A DNA stretch of 64,000 bases. Origin: 54-19 sp038210655. GTDB taxonomy: Bacteria > Chloroflexota > Chloroflexia > Chloroheliales > Chloroheliaceae. The translations under genes and the position numbers were made by a program. The stretch covers positions 124,001 through 188,000 of the forward strand of contig JBBQWM010000005.1 of NCBI GenBank assembly GCA_038210655.1, written 5' to 3'. The stretch's first letter is position 1. Every line of letters begins with the position of its first letter. The notes beneath the pieces were generated by a model. The model searched no databases, was not told where the DNA came from, and saw only the letters and a list, made by a program, of their open reading frames with translations. Below, piece by piece: positions 24,378 to 31,922 of the stretch.

Positions 24378-25985
24378 TCAGGGCTTTTCTTCTTCCAACT
24401 CAGTCGCTTTACCTTCATGGGTAGTTTCCAGAGCGGCATCCACTTCGGTTGCCAGTTCCTCATAAACCGTTTCTGAAATAACTCCACTGCTTGCTAATTC
24501 GGCCAACAGCGCCCTTTGCGCTCGTAACCCTTCCAGGCGGGCATCTTCCTGCTCTTCGGCTTGAAGACTTGGCTCCTGACTCATCAGTTCTTGCCGGGAC
24601 GCTGCTTCGGTTTGTATCCGCTGCTCTAATTCGGGTGAAAGCTGTTCCCAACTGGCGGTTGAAATCAGGCCCTGGTGGTAAAGTTCTTTTACTCGGTCGC
24701 GGGCGGCGCGGGCGACAAGAAAGCGTCCATGCCTGCGTTCGTATTCGAGGGCTGTTTCATTCTGTTTTATCAGCCCCAACTTCTTTAGCAAGAATTGCAT
24801 GGTAGTACCCTGACCTAGAAGGGTAAATAGTACCACACCATAGGTCATCACCAGGAGCAATTCCCGGTCGGCAAAACTGGTCGGTAAACTTAGCACCAGC
24901 GCCAGACTAACCGCGCCCCTTAGCCCTCCCCACACCAGTACATGCTGGTAAGTAAAGGGGATTTTTTGTTTGCCGAGGTTAACCAGGGCGCTCAAAGCGT
25001 ATATGATTACTAACCGGCTTGCCAATACAGCCACTATTGCAATTGCGATGGGGCCTAGCTGTCTTACAATTTGACTAAGATTGACATCTAACCCAATTAG
25101 CAAAAAGATTAGCGAGTTAGCTACAAAAGCCAGGTATTCCCAGAAGTTGAAGAGGATTATGCGGGTGGTGGGGGACATCCCTCTGGGTCCAAGATTGCCA
25201 CAAACCAATCCGGCACCTACTACTGCCAGCACTCCGCTAACGTGTACTCTTTCCGCTATTAGATAAGCACCAAAAGCCAGTGCCGTAGTGAGCGTGGTTT
25301 CAATCAGATAATCGTCTATCCGGGCGATTAGTTGTGAGGCCAACCAACCCAGCCCAAGCCCAATAGCACTACCTCCGATAGAAACTACCAAAAAAGTGAT
25401 TATACTTCCCAGTAGATCGAAGGAATTGCTACCACTGGTTCCATGACCATTGGTTGCCTGAGCAGCGACGGGTAGAGCGGCAGCCAGCATGAGATTAAAC
25501 AGGACAATTGAGGTACCATCATTTAAGAGGCTCTCGCCCTCAACTAGCACAGTCAGGCTTTTTGGCGCACCCAGCGACCGAAAGAGAGCGACTACTGCAA
25601 CCGGGTCGGTAGCCGAGATAAGTGCGCCAAAGACCAGACCCGCAATAAGCGAAAGATTAGTGCCAAACGAGACTATAAATCCGACAATAAGGGTAGTAAT
25701 AAGTACACCGGGAACCGCCAGCACTAGAATTCGCACCAGATTCTCCTTTAGCTGGCGGAATTGAAGATGAAAAGCCGCCTCAAAAACCAGGGGTGGGACA
25801 AACAAAGCCAAAATTAATTCAGAAGTCAATTGAAATTTCACGTCGGTTTGATAGGTGATTAGCAAGCCTACCACTACCAGTGAAACAGTGTAGGGAATTC
25901 GTATTCGCCGTACTAGCAGAGCGACTAGTGAGGCAACCAGTAGTAATTCAATTATTAGAGTTTCAGTATTTAAAAATTGTTCCAT
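24378..25985 (-). CDS. Na+/H+ antiporter, NhaP/CPA1 type
   Basis: This 535-residue antiporter has about 12 transmembrane helices and CPA1 signatures: LALFVPPLVFEAAFHLQF, FGALISATDPVAVVALFRSLGAP (the ND-type ion site region), LVEGESLLNDGTSIVLF and WGGLRGAVSLALVLSLP. The cytoplasmic C-terminal tail (from about residue 410) is Glu/Gln/Ala-rich and probably helical. It should exchange sodium or potassium for protons across the cytoplasmic membrane. It lies alone between two 275-bp direct repeats, so it looks like a removable unit. Confidence 0.95.
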   Translation of the reverse strand: MEQFLNTETLIIELLLVASLVALLVRRIRIPYTVSLVVVGLLITYQTDVKFQLTSELILALFVPPLVFEAAFHLQFRQLKENLVRILVLAVPGVLITTLIVGFIVSFGTNLSLIAGLVFGALISATDPVAVVALFRSLGAPKSLTVLVEGESLLNDGTSIVLFNLMLAAALPVAAQATNGHGTSGSNSFDLLGSIITFLVVSIGGSAIGLGLGWLASQLIARIDDYLIETTLTTALAFGAYLIAERVHVSGVLAVVGAGLVCGNLGPRGMSPTTRIILFNFWEYLAFVANSLIFLLIGLDVNLSQIVRQLGPIAIAIVAVLASRLVIIYALSALVNLGKQKIPFTYQHVLVWGGLRGAVSLALVLSLPTSFADRELLLVMTYGVVLFTLLGQGTTMQFLLKKLGLIKQNETALEYERRHGRFLVARAARDRVKELYHQGLISTASWEQLSPELEQRIQTEAASRQELMSQEPSLQAEEQEDARLEGLRAQRALLAELASSGVISETVYEELATEVDAALETTHEGKATELEEEKP

Positions 25986-26033
25986 TTTGTTTTTGCTTGA
26001 CTCCTTCCAGCCCTAAAAAGGCATTTATTCGAG

Positions 26034-26207
26034 TTGCCAGGGCTGACGATATATCAGGGCCTGCTAGAATTGGCCCGTAACCAGAGCCTTTCGGGGCTAT
26101 TATTGTTGGCCCAGGCAGTTTTCCTGGGTGGCGCTTTGGCGGGCGGAGTGGCTCTTAGCAATTCTCTTATGCGTCCTTTGCTGCGCTACACCCGCCGTCG
26201 CCATTAG
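26034..26207 (+). pseudogene. 3' fragment of ThrE-like gene
   Basis: The last 57 codons and stop of the exporter gene at 22960-24264 are repeated here in the same orientation with a few substitutions, with no start or promoter. It is the left part of the right-hand 275-bp repeat. Confidence 0.9.
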
Positions 26208-26308
26208 CGGATTAGCCCAACCCAATTACGGTAGCCAGGGGCCATGCAAACAGAACCCCCCGCCCCGGTAGATTGAGATTGCCAGTAACTTTTTGGGTAA
26301 GCTCGATC
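26034..26308. repeat. 275-bp direct repeat, right copy
   Basis: This is the partner of 24091-24365. The intervening 1.67 kb (24366-26033) holds one antiporter gene. Recombination between the copies would delete it and leave ThrE-like and PII-like genes convergent and intact. Confidence 0.9.
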
Positions 26309-26562
26309 ATTTGGTGGAGGGTCTCGCTCCCTTTTACGATGGTAAAGAGAAACTTCTGCTCCTCGTTATTACCACTTACCAGACTGCTCAGGCTAGGAAA
26401 GAGCGGCAAATCATCTCTGGTAAAGGCGGTTCCCCCCAGGCTCTGTCCGGCACAATCGAGCGCGGTAATCCCCGACGCGCCGCTAGTGGCCCAGGCTTTA
26501 CGTACTCCTTCTTCTATCTCAAGATTGGTCAAAACAAGACCAAGAAAGTAATAATCGTTCAT
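26212..26562 (-). CDS. PII-like signal protein
   Basis: The 116-residue protein has the ferredoxin-like pattern of nitrogen-regulatory PII and PII-like proteins: a beta start (YYFLGLVLTNLE), an alternating strand-helix core with FLFTIVKGSETLHQMIELTQ, and the conserved C-terminal GNLNLPGRGVLFAWPLATVIGL. The canonical T-loop tyrosine and the classical GxG nucleotide motif are not evident, so the ligand is unknown. Related PII-like proteins often control a neighbouring transporter; here antiporter genes lie on both sides. Confidence 0.7.
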   Translation of the reverse strand: MNDYYFLGLVLTNLEIEEGVRKAWATSGASGITALDCAGQSLGGTAFTRDDLPLFPSLSSLVSGNNEEQKFLFTIVKGSETLHQMIELTQKVTGNLNLPGRGVLFAWPLATVIGLG

Positions 26563-26686
26563 CTCATCCTCACTTTTCTTTTACACGAATTTTAGGCTGA
26601 CCCAGCCCACTCACTACCTGATTTAATCATAAAGAGTTTTCAAACCTTACAGCAGGTTCTTAGCCGAAAAGATTGCCTGACACCCA

Positions 26687-27955
26687 TCAACTATTTTGCT
26701 CCGAAGCGGTCGCTGCCGCCATTTCAGAAGCTTTTTTCTGGCTGATCGCATTTTCGGCTATTCTACCCGGTGGCCCTTGCTTTTCGTTGCGGAAGGCCAG
26801 CTTGAGGGCCAGGGGGGTAAACAGGGTCGTGACCAACACCATTACGACTATCCCAGCGTAGACTTGGCTGTTGATGATGCCCTGTGCAATGCCAACCGAA
26901 GCAACGATCAACCCAACTTCGCCCCGCGAGACCATCCCCAAGCCAAGCCGAAAGCTGGACAGATTGCTAAAGCCTGCCAACCGCGCCCCCAGACCGCAGC
27001 CGATAATTTTGCTGATAATGGCGGTCAGGCAAATCACCCCTGCGAACAGCCAGGTGCTACCCTCGACCTCTTTGAGGTTCAAAATCAGCCCGATGCTGAC
27101 AAAGAAAATCGGTACAAAGATCGAGTAGATTATGACGTGAAATTTTTCTTCCAGTTCGTGCCGGGCGTGGGTCTGCCCGATCAATACGCCGATCAGAAAT
27201 GCGCCGACAATCATAGCAACTCCGCCCAGAAATTCGGCAGCCCAGGCCGTTAGCACTACCAGCACGACCGTTGTAGCAGTCAGGCTTTCGCTAATCGGCA
27301 GTTTTTTGACTTTGGAGAGCAGCCAGGGCAACAGTTTCAGGCCGAGAAAGGTGGTCACTACAAAGAAAGCGATCATTCTGCCGACCACGATTAACAGGTC
27401 TAACACCCCGCCACTTCCACCGCCGACTACCAGAGCCAGGAAAAAGGATAGGACTAGCACTACCAGCACATCGTCCAGCACTGCCGCGCCCAGCATAGCG
27501 ATCCCTTCTTTTTTACGTAGCACGCCCAATTCCATCAAGGTTTGGGCTGAAATGCTGACACTGGTCGCCGCCAGAATGATGCCGATAAACAGGGCTTTTT
27601 CGCCAGCATAGCCAAATGGCAAGGCCACCAAAAAGCCCAGCCCAATCGGAACAATAACCCCGCTCACCCCGCTAAAGACGGCGACTTTCCCGACCTTAGA
27701 CATTTCTTTGAGATTGGTTTCCAGCCCGGCCATAAACATCAAAAAGATCACCCCAAGCACCACTCCGGCCAATAGTTCACCCAATACGGCAGGCTGACCC
27801 AGGCGGGTGCTGAGATAGCCTCCCGCCTTCGCCGCAAAAATTATTATACCCAAAACTAATAAGAATTGGAGAATAGTACTCATGCCGCCTTTGCTTTCGC
27901 CGGTCGCCGCGACCGGTGCGGCAGCCCTTAGCGCTCCAAAATTTATTTCTACCAC
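26687..27955 (-). CDS. Cation:proton antiporter, Kef/CPA2 type, with shortened N-terminal loop
   Basis: The 422-residue protein has about 11-12 helices with CPA2 signatures: STRLGQPAVLGELLAG, FLMFMAGLETNLKEM, AATSVSISAQTLMELGVL and GAAVLDDVLVVLVLSFF (DD ion site). No RCK/TrkA-N domain follows. Between GVVLG and VIFLMF about 30-35 residues usual in this family are missing, so the second helix may be incomplete. GTG start at 27955 with AAAGGAG 8 nt upstream. It probably moves K+ or Na+ against protons, if still functional. Confidence 0.88.
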   Translation of the reverse strand: MVEINFGALRAAAPVAATGESKGGMSTILQFLLVLGIIIFAAKAGGYLSTRLGQPAVLGELLAGVVLGVIFLMFMAGLETNLKEMSKVGKVAVFSGVSGVIVPIGLGFLVALPFGYAGEKALFIGIILAATSVSISAQTLMELGVLRKKEGIAMLGAAVLDDVLVVLVLSFFLALVVGGGSGGVLDLLIVVGRMIAFFVVTTFLGLKLLPWLLSKVKKLPISESLTATTVVLVVLTAWAAEFLGGVAMIVGAFLIGVLIGQTHARHELEEKFHVIIYSIFVPIFFVSIGLILNLKEVEGSTWLFAGVICLTAIISKIIGCGLGARLAGFSNLSSFRLGLGMVSRGEVGLIVASVGIAQGIINSQVYAGIVVMVLVTTLFTPLALKLAFRNEKQGPPGRIAENAISQKKASEMAAATASEQNS

Positions 27956-27973
27956 TTCTAAATCTCCTTTTAG

Positions 27974-28093
27974 AGGTATCAGGTATCAGGTAAGAATAGG
28001 TTGGCTGACTCCTGATACTTGGCATTTGGTCAGATCTAGTGTTATTCATCGCGTTTTACCGTGCTAATACCTGACACCTGACACCTGATACCT
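27974..28093. repeat. Inverted arrays of GGTATCA-type heptamers
   Basis: GGTATCAGGTATCAGGTA (27975-27992) faces ACCTGACACCTGACACCTGA (from about 28070). The same heptamer type occurs at the 3' end of the GT87-like gene (about 31928-31965) and after ftsH (38571-38615). The last units run to the stop codon of the winged-helix gene. Confidence 0.75.
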
Positions 28094-28463
28094 ACTTTAG
28101 CTGTATCAATTTCTCAGTCGGCTGACGACGGATCGGAGCGTTATGCGGGTCGTTGAGGTGTTCGGCATGGGTTGCCAGGTTTTCGGCCTTGAGCGCTTTA
28201 GTTGTAATAAGCGGAATTGCTTGCTTGATCGTGCCGGACGGATAGCGTAAAGGCTGCTCTTCGTTTACCCGGTAAAAGCAGCGGCGGCCTAGCTTAGTTT
28301 TTACGATGTAACCGTTCTCAATCAAATCTTCGATGGCGCGGGTCACCGCCCGGTCGGTCAAAGCCAATTCTAGTCCAATCTCTCGAATCGTCTGACCGGG
28401 TCGATTTAGCAAACTAATTAATACCAGCCCGTGTGAAGTAAAGAATTGCCAATCTTTGCTCAT
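28092..28463 (-). CDS. Winged-helix (MarR/ArsR-like) transcriptional regulator
   Basis: The 123-residue protein has a winged helix at about residues 10-75: TSHGLVLISLLNRPGQTIREIG, recognition region LTDRAVTRAIEDLIENGYI and wing VKTKLGRRCFYRV. The C-terminal part is polar and of unknown function. The ATG at 28463 is chosen because AGAGGG lies 8 nt upstream. It is upstream of the Kef-type antiporter gene on the same strand. Two ACCTGA/TCAGGT palindromes in its own promoter suggest autoregulation. Confidence 0.88.
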   Translation of the reverse strand: MSKDWQFFTSHGLVLISLLNRPGQTIREIGLELALTDRAVTRAIEDLIENGYIVKTKLGRRCFYRVNEEQPLRYPSGTIKQAIPLITTKALKAENLATHAEHLNDPHNAPIRRQPTEKLIQLK

Positions 28464-28495
28464 ACAGTAAGCCCTCTCCAAAGCAGGTCTATAAT

Positions 28496-28553
28496 ACCTG
28501 AAATAAATGTCAGGTTTTGTGTTAGCTGAATTATACCTGATCTAAAATTAGGT
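28496..28553 (-). promoter_or_regulatory. Promoter of the winged-helix gene with two palindromic operators
   Basis: A minus-strand TATAAT -10 box lies at 28530-28535. The palindrome ACCTGA-N8-TCAGGT is at 28496-28515, around the expected start site, and a second, one-mismatch palindrome ACCTGA-N7-TTAGGT is at 28535-28553, just upstream of the -10. This arrangement fits repression by the encoded regulator. Confidence 0.6.
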
Positions 28554-28608
28554 CAGAGTGAAGCTAAGATTAAAAATAGATTAGAGTGGATTATTAAAAA
28601 ATTACCTC

Positions 28609-28637
28609 TTGACAGCTTCCCCAATAGCTGATATACT
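28609..28637 (+). promoter_or_regulatory. Strong sigma-70 type promoter
   Basis: Perfect TTGACA (28609-28614), a 17-bp spacer and TATACT (28632-28637) lie on the plus strand, 615 bp upstream of the primary sigma factor gene. No intervening ORF was recognised, so the transcript would have a long leader or encode a small RNA. Confidence 0.75.
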
Positions 28638-28762
28638 ACAAGCAGCTAACCGTTTAGCCTCATTGGGTTAGCTATCGGTTTTCAAGCTGACCCGGACATT
28701 TGGTGGTATCCTCGTTCGATGGTGTCAGGTGGTTGCTCCAAACAGGCAACCAAAAGTAGCCA

Positions 28763-28947
28763 AATTATAAAACTTTTAGCGCAATCCTGCGTATAATATA
28801 GTACGAAGGTCAAAGATGACCGTTTCGGAAAAGTGCTATACGCCAAATTGATTATCAGTGATTACCTCGTTTTCACCAAAAATTAACCTAAATTGAATTC
28901 AATCCGTCTTAGATTGTAAAACTTTTCACATAGTTCTCTCGTATAAT
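28763..28947 (+). promoter_or_regulatory. Two similar promoter-like sites in the sigA leader
   Basis: Two sites share TAAAACTTTT and, 14-15 bp later, CGTATAATA; the TATAAT boxes are at 28792-28797 and 28942-28947. Neither has a consensus -35, so a different sigma factor or an activator could be used. They lie between the strong promoter at 28609 and the sigA start in a gene-free stretch. Confidence 0.5.
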
Positions 28948-29251
28948 AGACTGGTAAGAATAAAAAAAGGTTGGTGAAAACCCAAAAGAAATGATTTTGA
29001 CAAGCAAACGAGTTTATAGTATTATCGACAAGTTACGGTTTTAAGAAGCCTACTGACCTGCTCCCGCGCTTTGGCTTATCAGGCGTGTAGTTTTCACCAT
29101 TGTTGTTTAGGACTAAGTATAAGCCCGTTTTCACACCCACGACGAGGTACGTGTTACCTCTTGTCGGTATTTTTACGTCAGGGTTAGGAGTTGATGGGCT
29201 AGATTTAAAGCTAATCAGGAATTATATAGAACTTGGAAGGCGAAGAAAAAG

Positions 29252-30400
29252 ATGGCTACTCAAACATTAGTAAATAAGAAAGAAAGCATCGGCTTCGCTG
29301 CTATCCTAGAGCAGCCTGAGTTGACGTTGGCTGAAAATAAATTCAAGAAGAACAAAATTGTTCCAAAAAACCCGGCGCATTGGGATGAATCGGAAACCGC
29401 TCGGACCGAAATCGACCAACCCGACGGTCTGGAAGAGCCTACCAATCTGCTTGAATTGGAACCAATCGCTGCTACCGACGAGGCAGTTGATCTATTCGTG
29501 CCGGAGGAAGAGGACGAGCGAGAGAGCGAAGAACTTCGCTTGAATGAATTGGCCTTTGCTTCGGTTGAAATTGATGACTCGCTCAAGCTCTACCTGCGCG
29601 AAATTGGGCGGTTCCCGCTTTTGACTGCCGACCAAGAAGTTACGCTGGCTCAACGTAAAGAGGCGGGCGATCACGAGGCTTCTCAAAAGCTGGCTAATTC
29701 AAACTTGCGTTTGGTGGTGAGCGTTGCCAAAAAGTATATGGGCCGGGGTATGAGCTTGCAAGACCTGATCCAGGAGGGTAATATCGGGTTGATGCGGGCG
29801 GTCGAGAAATTCGACTACACCAAGGGCTACAAGTTTTCGACCTATGCAACCTGGTGGATTCGCCAGGCGGTTACCCGGTCGATTGCGGATCAGGCCAGAG
29901 TGGTACGGCTGCCGGTTCACTTTGTAGAGGCTATCGCTCGGATGGAGCGGGTACGTCGCCAGTTGCTTCAGGATTTGCAGCGCGAACCGAAACCGATTGA
30001 AATCGCCAAAGCGTTGGATATTTCGGTCGAAAAGGTGCTGGATATGCTAAAGCACAAGACCACCACGATCTCACTTGAAACGCCAGTAGGCGAGGAAGGC
30101 GATAGCACCCTGGGCGATTTGGTCGAAGACCAGAGCCAGGAGTCGCCTGCTGATATTGCTACCCGCCGTCTGCTGGGCGACCAGTTGCGCCGGGTGCTTG
30201 CCAGCCTGGGAGATCGGGAGCGGCGGGTGATCGAGATGCGGTTTGGTCTGGAAGGGGGCGAGCCTCGTACCCTGGAAGAAGTAGGCCGCGAGTTCGGGGT
30301 AACCCGCGAACGCGCCCGGCAAATGGAGGCTATCGCTTTGCGGAAGCTACGTGAGCCGGAGAACGCTCGGCTGCTGATCGATTACGCTTCCAGCCTTTAG
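29252..30400 (+). CDS. sigA: RNA polymerase primary sigma factor (RpoD/SigA)
   Basis: The 382-residue sigma-70 has an acidic, poorly conserved N-terminal extension (1 to about 105), then region 1.2 DDSLKLYLREIGRFPLLT, region 2 NLRLVVSVAKKYMGRGMSLQ and GYKFSTYATWWIRQAVTRSI (-10 recognition), region 3, and region 4 LGDRERRVIEMRFGLEGG with GREFGVTRERARQ (-35 recognition). Absence of a large non-conserved insert makes it resemble SigA. It has a long leader (788 bp) with several promoter-like sites and is followed by an intrinsic terminator. Confidence 0.96.
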   Translation: MATQTLVNKKESIGFAAILEQPELTLAENKFKKNKIVPKNPAHWDESETARTEIDQPDGLEEPTNLLELEPIAATDEAVDLFVPEEEDERESEELRLNELAFASVEIDDSLKLYLREIGRFPLLTADQEVTLAQRKEAGDHEASQKLANSNLRLVVSVAKKYMGRGMSLQDLIQEGNIGLMRAVEKFDYTKGYKFSTYATWWIRQAVTRSIADQARVVRLPVHFVEAIARMERVRRQLLQDLQREPKPIEIAKALDISVEKVLDMLKHKTTTISLETPVGEEGDSTLGDLVEDQSQESPADIATRRLLGDQLRRVLASLGDRERRVIEMRFGLEGGEPRTLEEVGREFGVTRERARQMEAIALRKLREPENARLLIDYASSL

Positions 30401-30418
30401 ATAAGTTTTGAAATAAAA

Positions 30419-30456
30419 ATACCCTCTACGATTTTGGTCGTAGAGGGTATTTTTAT
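30419..30456. terminator. Intrinsic terminator after sigA
   Basis: A 13-bp stem (30419-30431 with 30438-30450) with loop TTTTGG is followed by TTTTATT on the plus strand. An A-rich stretch precedes it, so it can also terminate the convergent minus-strand gene ending at 30460. Confidence 0.92.
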
Positions 30457-30459
30457 TGC

Positions 30460-31083
30460 TTAAAGCATCGTAATGTCGGTGTCGGTCGAGTCGCCGTAAG
30501 AAGTGTAGCCCGTCGCAGTTTCGCGGGAGCCACTTTCCTGACGCTTGGCACGTTCGGTTCGCAGTTCTTCAAGCTTTTGCTTGACCCGATCCAGCCGTTG
30601 TTCCAGCCCATTTTGGTGCTGCTCCAACTGCTCGATTACCGCGTCCAGGTTAGGCTGCGGATGTCCGCCGCCCCAACCGCGTCCACGTCCACGCTGCCAA
30701 CCGCCCTCCTGGGGGCCACCGAAGCCGCCGCGCGGGCCGCCCCAGCCAAAGCCGCCGCGCCCAAACCAGCGTTGTGGGCCAAAGCCAGGGTGTCCACCGC
30801 CAAAGCCGGGGCCAAAGCCCCGTCCGAAGCCGGGGTGTCCGCCGCCAAAGCCAGGACCAAAGCCTCGTCCGAAGCTGCGCCCAAAACCGGGCTGTCCTTC
30901 GCCAAAGCCTCGTCCGAAACCACGCCCGAAGCCGGGGTGTCCGCCGTGACCGGGGTGTTGCTGTTGTTCGCCGTGACCGGGATGTTGTTGTTGACCATGA
31001 CCGGGGTGCTGATGTTGCTCGCCGCCGTGCCGTTGTTCTTGCTGGCCTTGCCAGCCACCGTGATTGTGATGATGTCCTCTCAT
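30460..31083 (-). CDS. Gly/His/Phe-rich low-complexity protein with C-terminal coiled coil
   Basis: The 207-residue protein starts MRGHHHNHGGW, continues with His/Gln/Pro-Gly repeats (HPGHGEQQQ type) and then GFGRGFG and GGGHPGFGPGFG units to about residue 130. It ends with a helical region NLDAVIEQLEQHQNGLEQRL. The layout recalls DUF5320-like proteins (Gly-rich head, short coiled coil). The His-rich head could bind metal. ATG chosen with GAAAGGA upstream. It lies 31 bp after a PadR gene and is probably its regulated partner. Confidence 0.8.
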   Translation of the reverse strand: MRGHHHNHGGWQGQQEQRHGGEQHQHPGHGQQQHPGHGEQQQHPGHGGHPGFGRGFGRGFGEGQPGFGRSFGRGFGPGFGGGHPGFGRGFGPGFGGGHPGFGPQRWFGRGGFGWGGPRGGFGGPQEGGWQRGRGRGWGGGHPQPNLDAVIEQLEQHQNGLEQRLDRVKQKLEELRTERAKRQESGSRETATGYTSYGDSTDTDITML

Positions 31084-31114
31084 AGAGATGGTGTCCTTTC
31101 GTAATATAAAAAAT

Positions 31115-31567
31115 CTAAATAGGGTTATCCTCGTTGTCTGGCAAAGGTTCCGGTATAGGGCCGGTTTCCGGGCCAAAGACACGATGATATTCGTCCAGAA
31201 AGCGATTGATAAGCATAGTGCGTTGTTCTAAGGCTCCGGCCCATTGCCGTAATAATTCCTGGCCTTGCGCCGTAATGCGGTAGGTTAGCTTTTTGGGACC
31301 TGGTCTTGGTTCACTATTGGTCAACTCAACCAGCCCTTCGGCTTCCAGGCGGTGCAAGGTACGGTACAGGTTGCCTACGTCCACATCGCCGCCGGTTAAG
31401 TTGCGACGGGCCAGTTCTTCTAGCAGGCTATAACCGTGTTGCGGCCCTTCCGATAGTACTAGCAAGAGGCAGGGCTGTAAAAAGCCCCACATCGGTGGCT
31501 GCATAAACCCGCCACCTCGCCTACCACCGCCACGCCAGGGCGGGCCACCTCCAAAACCATGATGCAA
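31115..31567 (-). CDS. PadR family transcriptional regulator
   Basis: The protein has 150 residues. A Gly/Arg/His-rich head precedes the PadR winged helix (about residues 25-105): LLLVLSEGPQHGYSLLEELA, DVDVGNLYRTLHRLEAEGLV and PKKLTYRITAQGQELLRQW. PadR proteins usually repress adjacent genes and are released by small ligands or stress. TTG at 31567 is preferred because AAAGGTGG lies 8 nt upstream. GTG at 31579 would overlap its own Shine-Dalgarno; ATG at 31504 (with GAGGTGG) is a shorter alternative. Forms an operon with the Gly/His-rich gene. Confidence 0.9.
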   Translation of the reverse strand: MHHGFGGGPPWRGGGRRGGGFMQPPMWGFLQPCLLLVLSEGPQHGYSLLEELARRNLTGGDVDVGNLYRTLHRLEAEGLVELTNSEPRPGPKKLTYRITAQGQELLRQWAGALEQRTMLINRFLDEYHRVFGPETGPIPEPLPDNEDNPI

Positions 31568-31781
31568 TCTAATCGCCACCTTTCAAAGTTTGTTGTGCAT
31601 TACCAGACCTTGTTATATGTTCTTGGTATATGTCACAGTCATATAATAAAGGCATATAGCTATCCCGTCAAGGGGTTTTGTATTTGTTTTTCGTTAGAGA
31701 AATATAAGCTTATCGGTTATTTATTACCAGTGAACATCGCTGAATGGTAGTTTGGAAACGCGACCGAACAATATTTAGGGT

Positions 31782-31904
31782 AATTTGCAGAACGGTTGAA
31801 CCGCTCTTGGTAGGGGCGACCCTTGTGGTCGCTCTCGGAAACCTGATACGGTGTTCACGGGCGACCACAAGGGTCGCCCCTACCAACCCAACTCTTTGCA
31901 AATT
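31782..31904. mobile_element. Family A element, subtype A2, copy at the GT87-like 3' end
   Basis: The inner core GTAGGGGCGACC...GGTCGCCCCTAC (31810-31883) is shared with A1 copies. The outer ends AATTTGCAGAACGG (31782) and CTCTTTGCAAATT (to 31904) form a different imperfect terminal repeat, shared with 42306-42429. It ends 19 bp from the stop of the GT87-like gene. Confidence 0.75.
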
Positions 31905-31922
31905 GAGGTGATCTGGATAGCC

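Noticed and set aside
24299..24487. Minus-strand frame of 62 codons ending in a PII-like tail
   Set aside because: It is an out-of-frame reading of the antiporter 3' end joined to the duplicated PII fragment; recorded instead as a pseudogene fragment.
30545..31104. Long plus-strand frames rich in Pro/Arg or Ala/Lys opposite the Gly/His-rich gene
   Set aside because: They are antisense readings of a GC-rich tandem repeat; the minus-strand frame has a start, Shine-Dalgarno and sensible operon context.
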